Shown here in pieces: positions 15,083 to 21,874 of a stretch of DNA of 23,085 nucleotides. Under the pieces are notes generated by a model, which saw only the letters and a program-made list of their open reading frames with translations, was not told the DNA's origin and searched no databases. The position numbers and the translations under genes are program-made. The stretch spans positions 1 to 23,085 of the forward strand of contig JAUVTO010000006.1 of NCBI GenBank assembly GCA_030601485.1, read 5' to 3'. Each line of letters begins with the position of its first letter. The first letter of the stretch is position 1. Source of the stretch: Desulfobacterales bacterium (lineage in GTDB: Bacteria; Desulfobacterota; Desulfobacteria; Desulfobacterales; UBA11574).

Positions 15083-15099
15083 ATACCACATCGTAGTAT
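15083..15099. promoter_or_regulatory. Operator C (ATACCAC-ATC-GTAGTAT)
   Basis: A 7-3-7 inverted repeat with one mismatch between the arms, nearly identical to operator D. On the minus strand it lies just upstream of TTGACA (15075-15070), which has TATCCA 17 bp downstream (15052-15047), leading into the 15-bp-stem hairpin. What it controls is unclear, since no convincing gene starts there on that strand. Confidence 0.55.
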
Positions 15100-15213
15100 A
15101 TATTAAGTATGGGCTCATTTAAACCAATAAAATTTAATAAAAACTTTTAGGCCGGGTGGTGCTTTGGGTCGCAACTTGAATATGTATGGGAAAAATTAAT
15201 CTGCTTAGGCAGT

Positions 15214-15288
15214 TTAACGTCTTGCCCAGGACTTGATGTGGCAGCCACTGCTACAATGGGCTACCCTTGGTACCATAAAGCGCTTCAT
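15214..15288 (-). CDS. 24-residue cysteine-containing micro-ORF
   Basis: ATG at 15288 is preceded by AAGGAGGTGAT, a near-complete complement of the 16S 3' end, with ideal 8-nt spacing from AGGAGG. The peptide begins MKRFMVPRVAHCSSGCHIKS and ends in ARR, giving CxxxCH and a basic C-terminus. A second in-frame ATG lies 6 bases upstream but is too close to the Shine-Dalgarno. It is 78 bp downstream of the small cysteine-rich gene on the same strand and probably shares its operator-D promoter. A weak CTGC/GCAG hairpin follows the stop (15201-15212). I do not recognise it. It could be a functional micropeptide, a leader peptide or a truncated relic. Confidence 0.5.
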   Translation of the reverse strand: MKRFMVPRVAHCSSGCHIKSWARR

Positions 15289-15366
15289 AGCCATCACCTC
15301 CTTATAAATATCAAAAGCATAACAGCTTGTTAACCTGTTTATAATAACAATTCCTTTGCCATCTGG

Positions 15367-15618
15367 TTATAATGAATAATTTCTTGCTTTCTTAGAAAAC
15401 GACGGTGAAAGCGAGTAATACGGATCTGCGATAGATGATGATAACAAAATGTCTGAGGGTACTTTTCGCTTTCGTTTTTGCTGACAATCCGAACATGCCC
15501 AATATTCCCAGTTATTTTTAATGGCATGATCCAAACAATCGCTATAATAAGGACAAAAGACATTTCTATTGCCTTTGGTATAAATCGGATATTGGTTTTG
15601 ATCCATGGCTTGACACAT
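15367..15618 (-). CDS. Small cysteine-rich protein (ribbon-like), unknown function
   Basis: An 83-residue frame, or 79 residues if it starts at the second ATG (15606, MDQNQYPIYTKGNRNVFC). The core has CPYYSDCLDHAIKNNWEYW followed by CSDCQ, that is C-x5-C and C-x2-C, a zinc-ribbon-like spacing, then a basic KRKRK stretch and DPYYSLSP near the end. Neither start has a clear Shine-Dalgarno. From memory, similar small uncharacterised proteins exist in desulfobacteria, but I cannot name a family. It is preceded by a sigma70-like promoter whose spacer is an operator shared with the HTH/two-CW gene, suggesting joint control. Confidence 0.6.
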   Translation of the reverse strand: MCQAMDQNQYPIYTKGNRNVFCPYYSDCLDHAIKNNWEYWACSDCQQKRKRKVPSDILLSSSIADPYYSLSPSFSKKARNYSL

Positions 15619-15672
15619 TAGTTTATCTTATTAATTGGCTCACATTTTGCGTTTAGTATCACATTGTTCCCC

Positions 15673-15701
15673 ATGTTAATACCACTTTGTAGTATTGTCA
15701 A
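15673..15701 (-). promoter_or_regulatory. Promoter with operator D in its spacer
   Basis: TTGACA (15701-15696) and TAACAT (15678-15673) are exactly 17 bp apart on the minus strand. The spacer is exactly the 17-bp palindrome ATACTAC-AAA-GTGGTAT (operator D, 15695-15679). A protein bound there would exclude RNA polymerase. It reads toward the small cysteine-rich gene at 15618 and the micro-ORF. Confidence 0.65.
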
Positions 15702-15813
15702 CTTTTTTTAAACACTTTCAAATTAGTTCATATAATAAAGCAAATGATACGGTTTTATATTAACTTTTATTAAATATCCAATTTCAGAGTTCCTGCCTCA
15801 CGCAATTTGAAGT

Positions 15814-15827
15814 GCGACTTAAGTCGC
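15814..15827. repeat. 14-bp perfect palindrome over the hdrA stop codon
   Basis: GCGACTTAAGTCGC is fully palindromic and contains the TAA stop of hdrA. No T-run follows on the coding strand, so it is not a convincing terminator, although it could stabilise the 3' end of the message. Confidence 0.5.
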
Positions 15828-18800
15828 CCTGCTCAATCGATTCCCAGTTTCAATTTCAAGGGCCGATTCCAGCAGAGCATCGATTTTTGCCACTACCTGG
15901 TCATCTGTACAGTGCTTTAACATGATCGCATTTGCAGGACATTCTGAAGCACAAATACCGCATCCCATGCATGCAGACGGAGGAATCTGGGATACACCCT
16001 CTTCATTAATAAACGGTGCACCATAAGGGCATACTCTGACGCAAACAAGGCAGGCTGCACAGATATCGGGTTGCACTACAGCTACTGCTGCTGAAGTCGT
16101 CAGCTTCTCTTTACAGATGATTTTCATGGCCTGTTGTCCGGCACTTTTGGCCATTGTTACGGTTTCTTCAATAAACCTGGGACTATGGGCCAACCCTGCC
16201 AGAAAAACACCGGAAGTGGCAAATTCAACCGGTTTTAATTTTACATGGGCTTCCAGGAAAAAACCCTTATCAGTAGTAGAAAGTTTGAGTAGACGGGCTA
16301 TCTGTTTTGCACCTTCATCAGGTCGAATCCCGGAACTTAAAACCACCAGGTCGGGCTCAACACGAAAGTTTTGATGCGAGCTTCGATCCGTAAAATCGAC
16401 GATCATTTTGCCGCTTTCAACATAAACTTCCGGCTTATCTTCGGGAATATACCTGAAAAAGAGAACACCTTTTTGTCTTGCTTTTAAGTAATAAAGTTCT
16501 TTGAATCCAAAGGTTCTTACATCTCGATACAAAACAACGATCTGAGCACCGGGATTCATCTCTTTCAACTTAATACTGTTTTTCACGGCAGCAGCGCAAC
16601 ATACTCTGCTGCAATAGGGAAAGTCAGGCTCCCGTGATCCAACGCACTGAATCATCACAATCCTTTTTAGCCGGCGTGTCCAGGACGGATCTTCCATAAG
16701 GCGTTTTGCAAACTCGACCTGGGTGAGGATTCGTTCATCCTGTCCATAAAGATATTCATCAGGCTCATACGGTCGGCCTCCGGTGGCTGCAATTACCGTC
16801 CCATACTGAATTTTTATTGATTCACCTTGTTTTTCAACTGTTCCATTAAATGCTCCCAAATGTCCGGCATGAGATGTGAGTCTGCTTTTTAAATAAACCG
16901 AAATCTTTGGATGATGAGTGACCCTTTCTGTTAGATAACGGATCAAGCTTGCGGGAGAGTTTCCTTCTAACGTAAATTTTAGATTCCTGGCAAAACCGCC
17001 CAGCCGGTCGCTTTTTTCCACAAGGTGCACGTGAAATCCCTGGTCCGCAATTGTTAAAGCCGCGGTCATGCCTGCCACACCCCCTCCGATGACCAGCCCT
17101 TTGTTTACTACCCGGTACGAACTTTCATAAAGCGGTTCCAGTTGCACCGCCCGTGACACGCTTGCTCGAATAAGTTCTTTCGACTTTTCGGTGGCTTTTT
17201 CAGGATCATTTCCATGAACCCAGGAGCACTGATCCCTGATACTTGCCATCTCAAACAAATACGGGTTCAACCCCGCTTCTCTTAGTGTATCCTGAAACAG
17301 AGGTTCATGAGTCTTGGGAGAACATGCAGCCACCACTATGCGGTTAAGACGTTTATCCTTAATTAGATCGACAATGGCCTGCTGGGTTTCCGTGGAGCAG
17401 GTGAACATAAAATCGGTGGCAAAAATCACATGCGGAAGGGTTTTTACGTAATCGAGTACTTTCTGTATATCTACAACACCTGCGATATTGGTTCCGCAAT
17501 GGCAAACCAGCACTCCCACGCGAGGTGTTGTTTCTATGGGCTTTTCATCCGGGATTTTATCAATTACAATTTCAGTATTTCTTGCAGCACTGAGTAATAT
17601 GGAAGCCTCGGCTGCGGCCGCCCCGGCCTGTATTACTGTTTCGGGAATGTCTTTGGGAGCTTCAATGCCGCCGCACACAAAGACGCCGGGCCGGGAAGTG
17701 GCTACAGGTTCATCAAATTCGGTGGTTAAAAACCCATAAAAATTTGTGACAAGATCAAGCTGTTTTGCAAGGTCGATAAAGTCATCCGACGGTTTAAAAC
17801 CGCTCGACAGAACCACCAGATCGTATTCTTCCTCTATTTTTCGATTTAAATGATGATCAAATGTCTCTATGATCAGATTTTCATTTTCAGGATTCAGGTA
17901 AACCTGGGAAATCATGGATCGTCTGTATTGCACACCGTGCCGGAAGCGGGCGCGATCAATGTACTCGTCAAATCCTTTGCCGTGGGCACGGATATCCATG
18001 AAATAAATGGTCGCTTCGGTATCCGGTTCATGGCTGCGTGTTAATACTGCCTGCTTTGCGGCGTGCATACAGCATACCGAAGAACAAAAGGGTCTGTTTC
18101 GGGCCGGGTCACGAGACATGACACATTGAATCCAGGCGACTTTCCGTGGAACTTTCTCATCTGACGGTCGCCTGAGATGGCCGTCATAGGGTCCTGTTGC
18201 CGACAGCATCCGTTCATATTGCAGGGACGTTACAACGTTCCGATATCTTCCGTAACCGAATTCTCCCTCCTCAACCGTTAAAGCCGGTACGAAACCGGTT
18301 GATATTACAACCGCACCGGCTTCGATTCGTATGATTTCAGGTTTTTGGTCGAATTCAACGGCCTGGGCAGGACAGATCTTTTTGCAGATTCCGCATTTCC
18401 CTTTGGTTAAATAAAGGCAATTTTCTGCATCCAGTGCATATTTTAACGGGACAGCCTGTGGAAATGTGAGAAAAGCAGCCTTGCGGATTCCCAGTTCCCC
18501 GTTAAACGGATCGGGTACTTTTTGAGGGCATTTTTCAGCACATTTTCCGCATGAGATGCATTTTTCCTCATTGATATATCTGGGCTGTTTCTCAACCCGT
18601 GCTGTAAATCGCCCGGGACCTCCATTTAGCTCTAAGATACGGCTTAAAGGAAGAATCTCGATATTTGCATGGCCGGCCACCTGCACCAGTTTGGGAGAAA
18701 ACATGCAGGTTGAACAATCATTAGTGGGGAAGGTCTTGTCCAGACGTGCCATTGTTCCGCCCAGAGTATGTGATTTTTCAATAAGATAGACATAAAAACC

Positions 18801-18893
18801 GGTGTCCGCCAGATCCAGGGCACACTGGATGCCGCCAATGCCTCCGCCCACAACCATAGCTTTACCCACCGGACTGTTGAGATAAGACTCCAT
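15819..18893 (-). CDS. hdrA: Double-length HdrA-like flavin/Fe-S protein
   Basis: A 1024-residue fusion of two HdrA units. Unit 1 (1-440): FAD fold GGGIGG 16-21, cysteine pair NDCSTC 58-63, ferredoxin-type motifs C112-C122 (CISCGKCAEKC) and C167-C174 region, and CSSVCC 270-275. Unit 2 (458-1024): the usual HdrA N-terminal domain starting VGVLVCHCGTNIAG, a second FAD fold GGGVAG 603-608, CSRVCC 761-766, and two [4Fe-4S] motifs at 945-955 and 975-985. Unit 1 lacks the N-terminal domain and unit 2 lacks the inserted ferredoxin part, so the halves complement each other. HdrA bears the flavin that bifurcates or routes electrons between ferredoxin, NAD(P)H or hydrogenase partners and HdrBC disulfide chemistry. 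It is encoded after hdrB, separated by a repeat element. Confidence 0.92.
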   Translation of the reverse strand: MESYLNSPVGKAMVVGGGIGGIQCALDLADTGFYVYLIEKSHTLGGTMARLDKTFPTNDCSTCMFSPKLVQVAGHANIEILPLSRILELNGGPGRFTARVEKQPRYINEEKCISCGKCAEKCPQKVPDPFNGELGIRKAAFLTFPQAVPLKYALDAENCLYLTKGKCGICKKICPAQAVEFDQKPEIIRIEAGAVVISTGFVPALTVEEGEFGYGRYRNVVTSLQYERMLSATGPYDGHLRRPSDEKVPRKVAWIQCVMSRDPARNRPFCSSVCCMHAAKQAVLTRSHEPDTEATIYFMDIRAHGKGFDEYIDRARFRHGVQYRRSMISQVYLNPENENLIIETFDHHLNRKIEEEYDLVVLSSGFKPSDDFIDLAKQLDLVTNFYGFLTTEFDEPVATSRPGVFVCGGIEAPKDIPETVIQAGAAAAEASILLSAARNTEIVIDKIPDEKPIETTPRVGVLVCHCGTNIAGVVDIQKVLDYVKTLPHVIFATDFMFTCSTETQQAIVDLIKDKRLNRIVVAACSPKTHEPLFQDTLREAGLNPYLFEMASIRDQCSWVHGNDPEKATEKSKELIRASVSRAVQLEPLYESSYRVVNKGLVIGGGVAGMTAALTIADQGFHVHLVEKSDRLGGFARNLKFTLEGNSPASLIRYLTERVTHHPKISVYLKSRLTSHAGHLGAFNGTVEKQGESIKIQYGTVIAATGGRPYEPDEYLYGQDERILTQVEFAKRLMEDPSWTRRLKRIVMIQCVGSREPDFPYCSRVCCAAAVKNSIKLKEMNPGAQIVVLYRDVRTFGFKELYYLKARQKGVLFFRYIPEDKPEVYVESGKMIVDFTDRSSHQNFRVEPDLVVLSSGIRPDEGAKQIARLLKLSTTDKGFFLEAHVKLKPVEFATSGVFLAGLAHSPRFIEETVTMAKSAGQQAMKIICKEKLTTSAAVAVVQPDICAACLVCVRVCPYGAPFINEEGVSQIPPSACMGCGICASECPANAIMLKHCTDDQVVAKIDALLESALEIETGNRLSRAT

Positions 18894-18967
18894 AATTAAA
18901 CGTTTCGGAAATTCTACAACCTAATGAAAATATAGATTATTTATTTGCCTTGTCCGCTCGACGACGC

Positions 18968-19138
18968 ATTGGAATGATGGAATGGTGGAATAATGGAATA
19001 TTGGTCTACAAAAAATGTAGGATCACTTACAATTTTTGTAGGCATGGCTACTATCATCATTAGATTTAAATAGTTATATAAAAAGCCCCTATCCTTTAAA
19101 CCCATCATTCCAATATTCCATTTATCCATTATTCCAAT
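18968..19138. repeat. Inverted-repeat element between hdrB and hdrA
   Basis: The 267-bp gap 18894-19160 holds arms of ATTGGAATGATGGAAT type at 18968-19004 that recur inverted at 19101-19138 (imperfect, built of short TTCCA units). Inside is a second hairpin, CTACAAAAAATGTA (19006-19019) against TACAATTTTTGTAG (19028-19041), 13 of 14 paired. After the right arm comes TGAGCGAAGCGAAC, similar to GAGCGGAGCGAC at 3024 in the other repeat spacer. No gene is present. It may attenuate or separate hdrA from hdrCB. Confidence 0.7.
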
Positions 19139-19160
19139 TGTGAGCGAAGCGAACTAAGTT

Positions 19161-19994
19161 CTACAATAATCTTTTTGCCTTTAACAGGGGTACAGGATCG
19201 GTAAAATGCATCTTAAACCATTTCGGATTTGCATGCTCTTCAAAACTCAAACGAAGTAATTCCGCAAAATAAAATACCGGAATGGGTCTATCAGATCTAT
19301 CTTTCTGGATCATATCAAGATTGGACTGGCACAAAGGGCATGAAACCACAATGGCTTCCGCACCCGCCTGCCGTGCTTTCTGCAAAATCCTTTTTGTAAG
19401 AGATTCTCCTATTTCCCTTCGGGCTATACCAATGCTTGCGCCGCAACATGTTGCCTTATAAGACCAGTCTATCACCTTGGCACCTGCTGCTGCCACAATG
19501 CGGTCTATGGTCTGGGGGTTCTCATAATCCGTATAACCGGTGATTTTTGGAGGGCGAACCATCTGGCACCCATAATAGCAAACCACTCTAAGTCCGTTTA
19601 AAGGTTTCAATATACGTTCTTTTATCGATTTTATCATGGGCGGTTCAGCCAGAAACCTTGTCATATCATGAATACGGATATCTCCGGTAACAGGCCATGG
19701 AATATCAAACACTTTTTTCTTGATCATATTCTGGGAAAACCGGAGACGGTTAAAACACATGGCACACGGAGAAACAATGTCGAGTTCCATCTTCTCTGCG
19801 GCGGCCAGATTCCTTGCAGGCAGAACCACAGACATCGCCTGATTCAGGCTGTGGGCCGCCGTAGCACCGCAACAGGACCAATCTTCGATTTCAACCAGTT
19901 CAATACCCAGGTCTTTGAAGACCGCATCGATGGACCGGGCATAGTCATTGGCCATCCCTTCCAAAGAACATCCCGGATAAAAAGATAATCTCAT
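19161..19994 (-). CDS. hdrB: HdrB-like subunit (two CCG domains)
   Basis: A 277-residue cytoplasmic protein with two cysteine-rich CCG modules, as in heterodisulfide reductase subunit B. Module 1 has C9, C41-C42 (WSCCGATAAH), C77 and C80. Module 2 has C139, C143, C183-C184 (TCCGAS), C219 and C222. In methanogen HdrB such modules hold the noncubane [4Fe-4S] clusters that cleave a disulfide; in sulfate reducers the natural substrate is not established, and DsrC trisulfide or a thiol-disulfide couple has been proposed for relatives. The ATG overlaps the hdrC stop by one base (TAATG), indicating coupled translation. Confidence 0.93.
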   Translation of the reverse strand: MRLSFYPGCSLEGMANDYARSIDAVFKDLGIELVEIEDWSCCGATAAHSLNQAMSVVLPARNLAAAEKMELDIVSPCAMCFNRLRFSQNMIKKKVFDIPWPVTGDIRIHDMTRFLAEPPMIKSIKERILKPLNGLRVVCYYGCQMVRPPKITGYTDYENPQTIDRIVAAAGAKVIDWSYKATCCGASIGIARREIGESLTKRILQKARQAGAEAIVVSCPLCQSNLDMIQKDRSDRPIPVFYFAELLRLSFEEHANPKWFKMHFTDPVPLLKAKRLL

Positions 19995-20632
19995 TAAGCA
20001 ATCTCTCCGCGTGTTTGACTATAGATTTTTTTGATTTCCTTGATAGCCCTGGATCTGGGTGTGAATAATTTTAACCTCCCTTTTCGCAACAGGGTCATGC
20101 CCAGAAGAAGATCTTCTATTAAAATTCCTTGTTTTACTCTTTCCTTCAGAATATCCGGCTTCGAATAATAGGCGTTCATCAACCGGAATTCGTTTACTCT
20201 GCCGGACTTTTGAAGCACTTCCAGAAAAGTTTGGTGAAATACGGCAAGACTTTTTTCTTTCGGTGTTATGGACGAATATGCCGCCATGTTCCGCAAATGG
20301 TTGATGATTTCCGCAACATCCACGTCATTGGGGCAATAGGTCGAACACATCTCACATGACAAACATATCCAAATGGTTGATGATTTTAACAGGTCTTCGC
20401 GCCATCCCAATTGAACATAACGGATCGCCTGGTGAGGCTTTATATCCATAAAATGACTGACAGGGCAGGCATTGGTGCAGCGTTCGCATTGATAACATGC
20501 CGAAATATCAACACCTGTTTCACCCTGCATTCTGTTAAGAAAGTAATATCCCCTATCGCCGATCAACTTTCTTTCTTTACCCGAATCGTGTTCATGTGAT
20601 TGGTCCAAACCCGAAATAATATTTTGCATCAT
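19994..20632 (-). CDS. hdrC: HdrC-like [4Fe-4S] subunit
   Basis: A 212-residue iron-sulfur protein from ATG 20632. Two ferredoxin-type motifs, C46-x2-C49-x2-C52-x3-C56-P and C90-x2-C93-x2-C96-x3-C100-P, sit in an HdrC-like helical frame. The C-terminal 100 residues are helical and end in a basic segment. It passes electrons between HdrA flavin/Fe-S centres and HdrB. The open frame extends upstream to an ATG at 20716 that overlaps mobB and would add 28 hydrophobic/basic residues, but HdrC length and the GGTGA near 20632 favour the internal start. No transmembrane cytochrome domain (as in DsrM/HdrE) is present. Confidence 0.9.
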   Translation of the reverse strand: MMQNIISGLDQSHEHDSGKERKLIGDRGYYFLNRMQGETGVDISACYQCERCTNACPVSHFMDIKPHQAIRYVQLGWREDLLKSSTIWICLSCEMCSTYCPNDVDVAEIINHLRNMAAYSSITPKEKSLAVFHQTFLEVLQKSGRVNEFRLMNAYYSKPDILKERVKQGILIEDLLLGMTLLRKGRLKLFTPRSRAIKEIKKIYSQTRGEIA

Positions 20633-20691
20633 TTCACCGTTAAAGTTTATGCGTGGTAAAACCCGAAAATAGAGTAACAAACCCATTCGAT

Positions 20692-21285
20692 TTAAAAAAA
20701 TATTGCTCGTTTGCATGAGCTGTTGACGATGTCATCGAGACCAAACTGTTTTATGATATAATCTGCCAGGTCCTTGAAATCATCAGCCGCATACCTCGGA
20801 ATGCCCCAGTCAAGCGATGTATTGCTTACAACGGCAATAAGATTTCTGTCCCCCCGGCATGCGGGAGGCTTACCGTTTTCCAACCTGAAAATCTCGATTT
20901 TCGGCAAGTTTGCTCTCTTAAAACCTTCCACCAGGACGATGTCCATACCCTCCAGCAAGGGCAGCAGTTCTATGGGATAATGGTCGTGATCCACATCCAT
21001 CACAATTCCGATCTGTTTTGGGGAAGTGATGATCGTTGTCGCAGCTCCGGCCCGCTTGTGCCGCCAACTGTCTTTTCCCGGCCGATCCATATCAAAGCCG
21101 TGCACATCGTGTTTTATGGTGCCCACTCGAAAACCGCGCTCTTTAAACTCAGAAGTTAGTTTTTCGATCAATGTTGTTTTTCCCGAGCCGGAATAACCGA
21201 CGATCAAGATCATTGGGGGAGTTATCTTTGGTATTATCGATTTCAGGTTCTTTTGACTTTTATCTTTATTCTTTTTGACTTGCAT
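20692..21285 (-). CDS. mobB: MobB, molybdopterin-guanine dinucleotide biosynthesis
   Basis: A 197-residue P-loop GTP-binding protein from ATG 21285, chosen because GGAGGA lies 5 bp upstream; the frame stays open to 21387, but that start has no such site. Walker A is GYSGSGKTTL (30-39), followed by the family's VGTIKHDVHGFDMDRPGKDSWRHKRAGA segment and the LVEGFK motif. MobB assists MobA in adding GMP to molybdopterin for Mo/W enzymes such as formate dehydrogenases. It sits with a MOSC protein and a molybdopterin-binding protein upstream, and runs into hdrC downstream (60 bp between mobB stop and the chosen hdrC start), so a Mo enzyme partner for the Hdr complex is a reasonable idea. Confidence 0.93.
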   Translation of the reverse strand: MQVKKNKDKSQKNLKSIIPKITPPMILIVGYSGSGKTTLIEKLTSEFKERGFRVGTIKHDVHGFDMDRPGKDSWRHKRAGAATTIITSPKQIGIVMDVDHDHYPIELLPLLEGMDIVLVEGFKRANLPKIEIFRLENGKPPACRGDRNLIAVVSNTSLDWGIPRYAADDFKDLADYIIKQFGLDDIVNSSCKRAIFF

Positions 21286-21395
21286 TCTTATCCTCCAATG
21301 GCATTCATGGCCCGGCCGAGTACCTGTCTCCTTGATCATAAAACAGGGCGTGCCTTTCGATAAAACGCACATGGTAGAGTTTTTCAATTATTCTC

Positions 21396-21857
21396 TTACT
21401 TTTCAAGAACTTGGATTAAATCGCCAGGTTTGACTTCGCCCCTTTTAAGAATACGAACGAAAATACCTTCTCGGGGCATGACACAATCCCCAACTTGATG
21501 ATAAATAGCACACCGGTTATGGCATTCCTTACCGATCTGTGTTATTTCTGCAAGCACTTCTTTTCCTAATTTTATCCGGGTGCCCACGGGAAAATTCCAA
21601 ATCCGGATTCCCTCAGTGGTTATGTTTTCGGCAAAATCGCCAGGATTGACGTCAAGGCCTTTTTCTCGGATCCGGGCGATGCTCTCTTTCGCCAAAAGGC
21701 TGACCTGACGGTGCCAATCACCAGCATGTGCATCGTTTTCCAACCCGTGATTTTCGATAAATTTTCCCGATCGGATATTTGTTTTTTTAACGCCTTTTTT
21801 GAGACTAATAGACACGGCCACGACCCGACTTTTTTTAAGTTGATCAAACTCTTCCAT
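21396..21857 (-). CDS. MOSC-domain protein
   Basis: A 153-residue stand-alone MOSC domain (related to the C-terminus of Moco sulfurases). Start ATG 21857 is set by a strong GGAGGAATTAAA Shine-Dalgarno; the frame is open to 21932, inside the upstream gene. Family features include the SLKKGVKK start strand, GLENDAHAG.WHRQVSLL, the IRIWNFPVGTRIKLG region, the conserved cysteine of EITQIGKECHNRC, and FVRILKRGEVKPGD. MOSC proteins bind molybdenum cofactor and handle sulfur or thiols; a role in Mo-cofactor delivery or sulfuration fits the neighbours. It begins 17 bp after the upstream gene's stop. Confidence 0.9.
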   Translation of the reverse strand: MEEFDQLKKSRVVAVSISLKKGVKKTNIRSGKFIENHGLENDAHAGDWHRQVSLLAKESIARIREKGLDVNPGDFAENITTEGIRIWNFPVGTRIKLGKEVLAEITQIGKECHNRCAIYHQVGDCVMPREGIFVRILKRGEVKPGDLIQVLEK

Positions 21858-21874
21858 TTTAATTCCTCCAACTG

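Noticed and set aside
20633..20716. Longer hdrC beginning at ATG 20716 inside mobB.
   Set aside because: It adds 28 residues not expected for HdrC and lacks a Shine-Dalgarno; the ATG pair at 20632/20629 is preceded by GGTGA.
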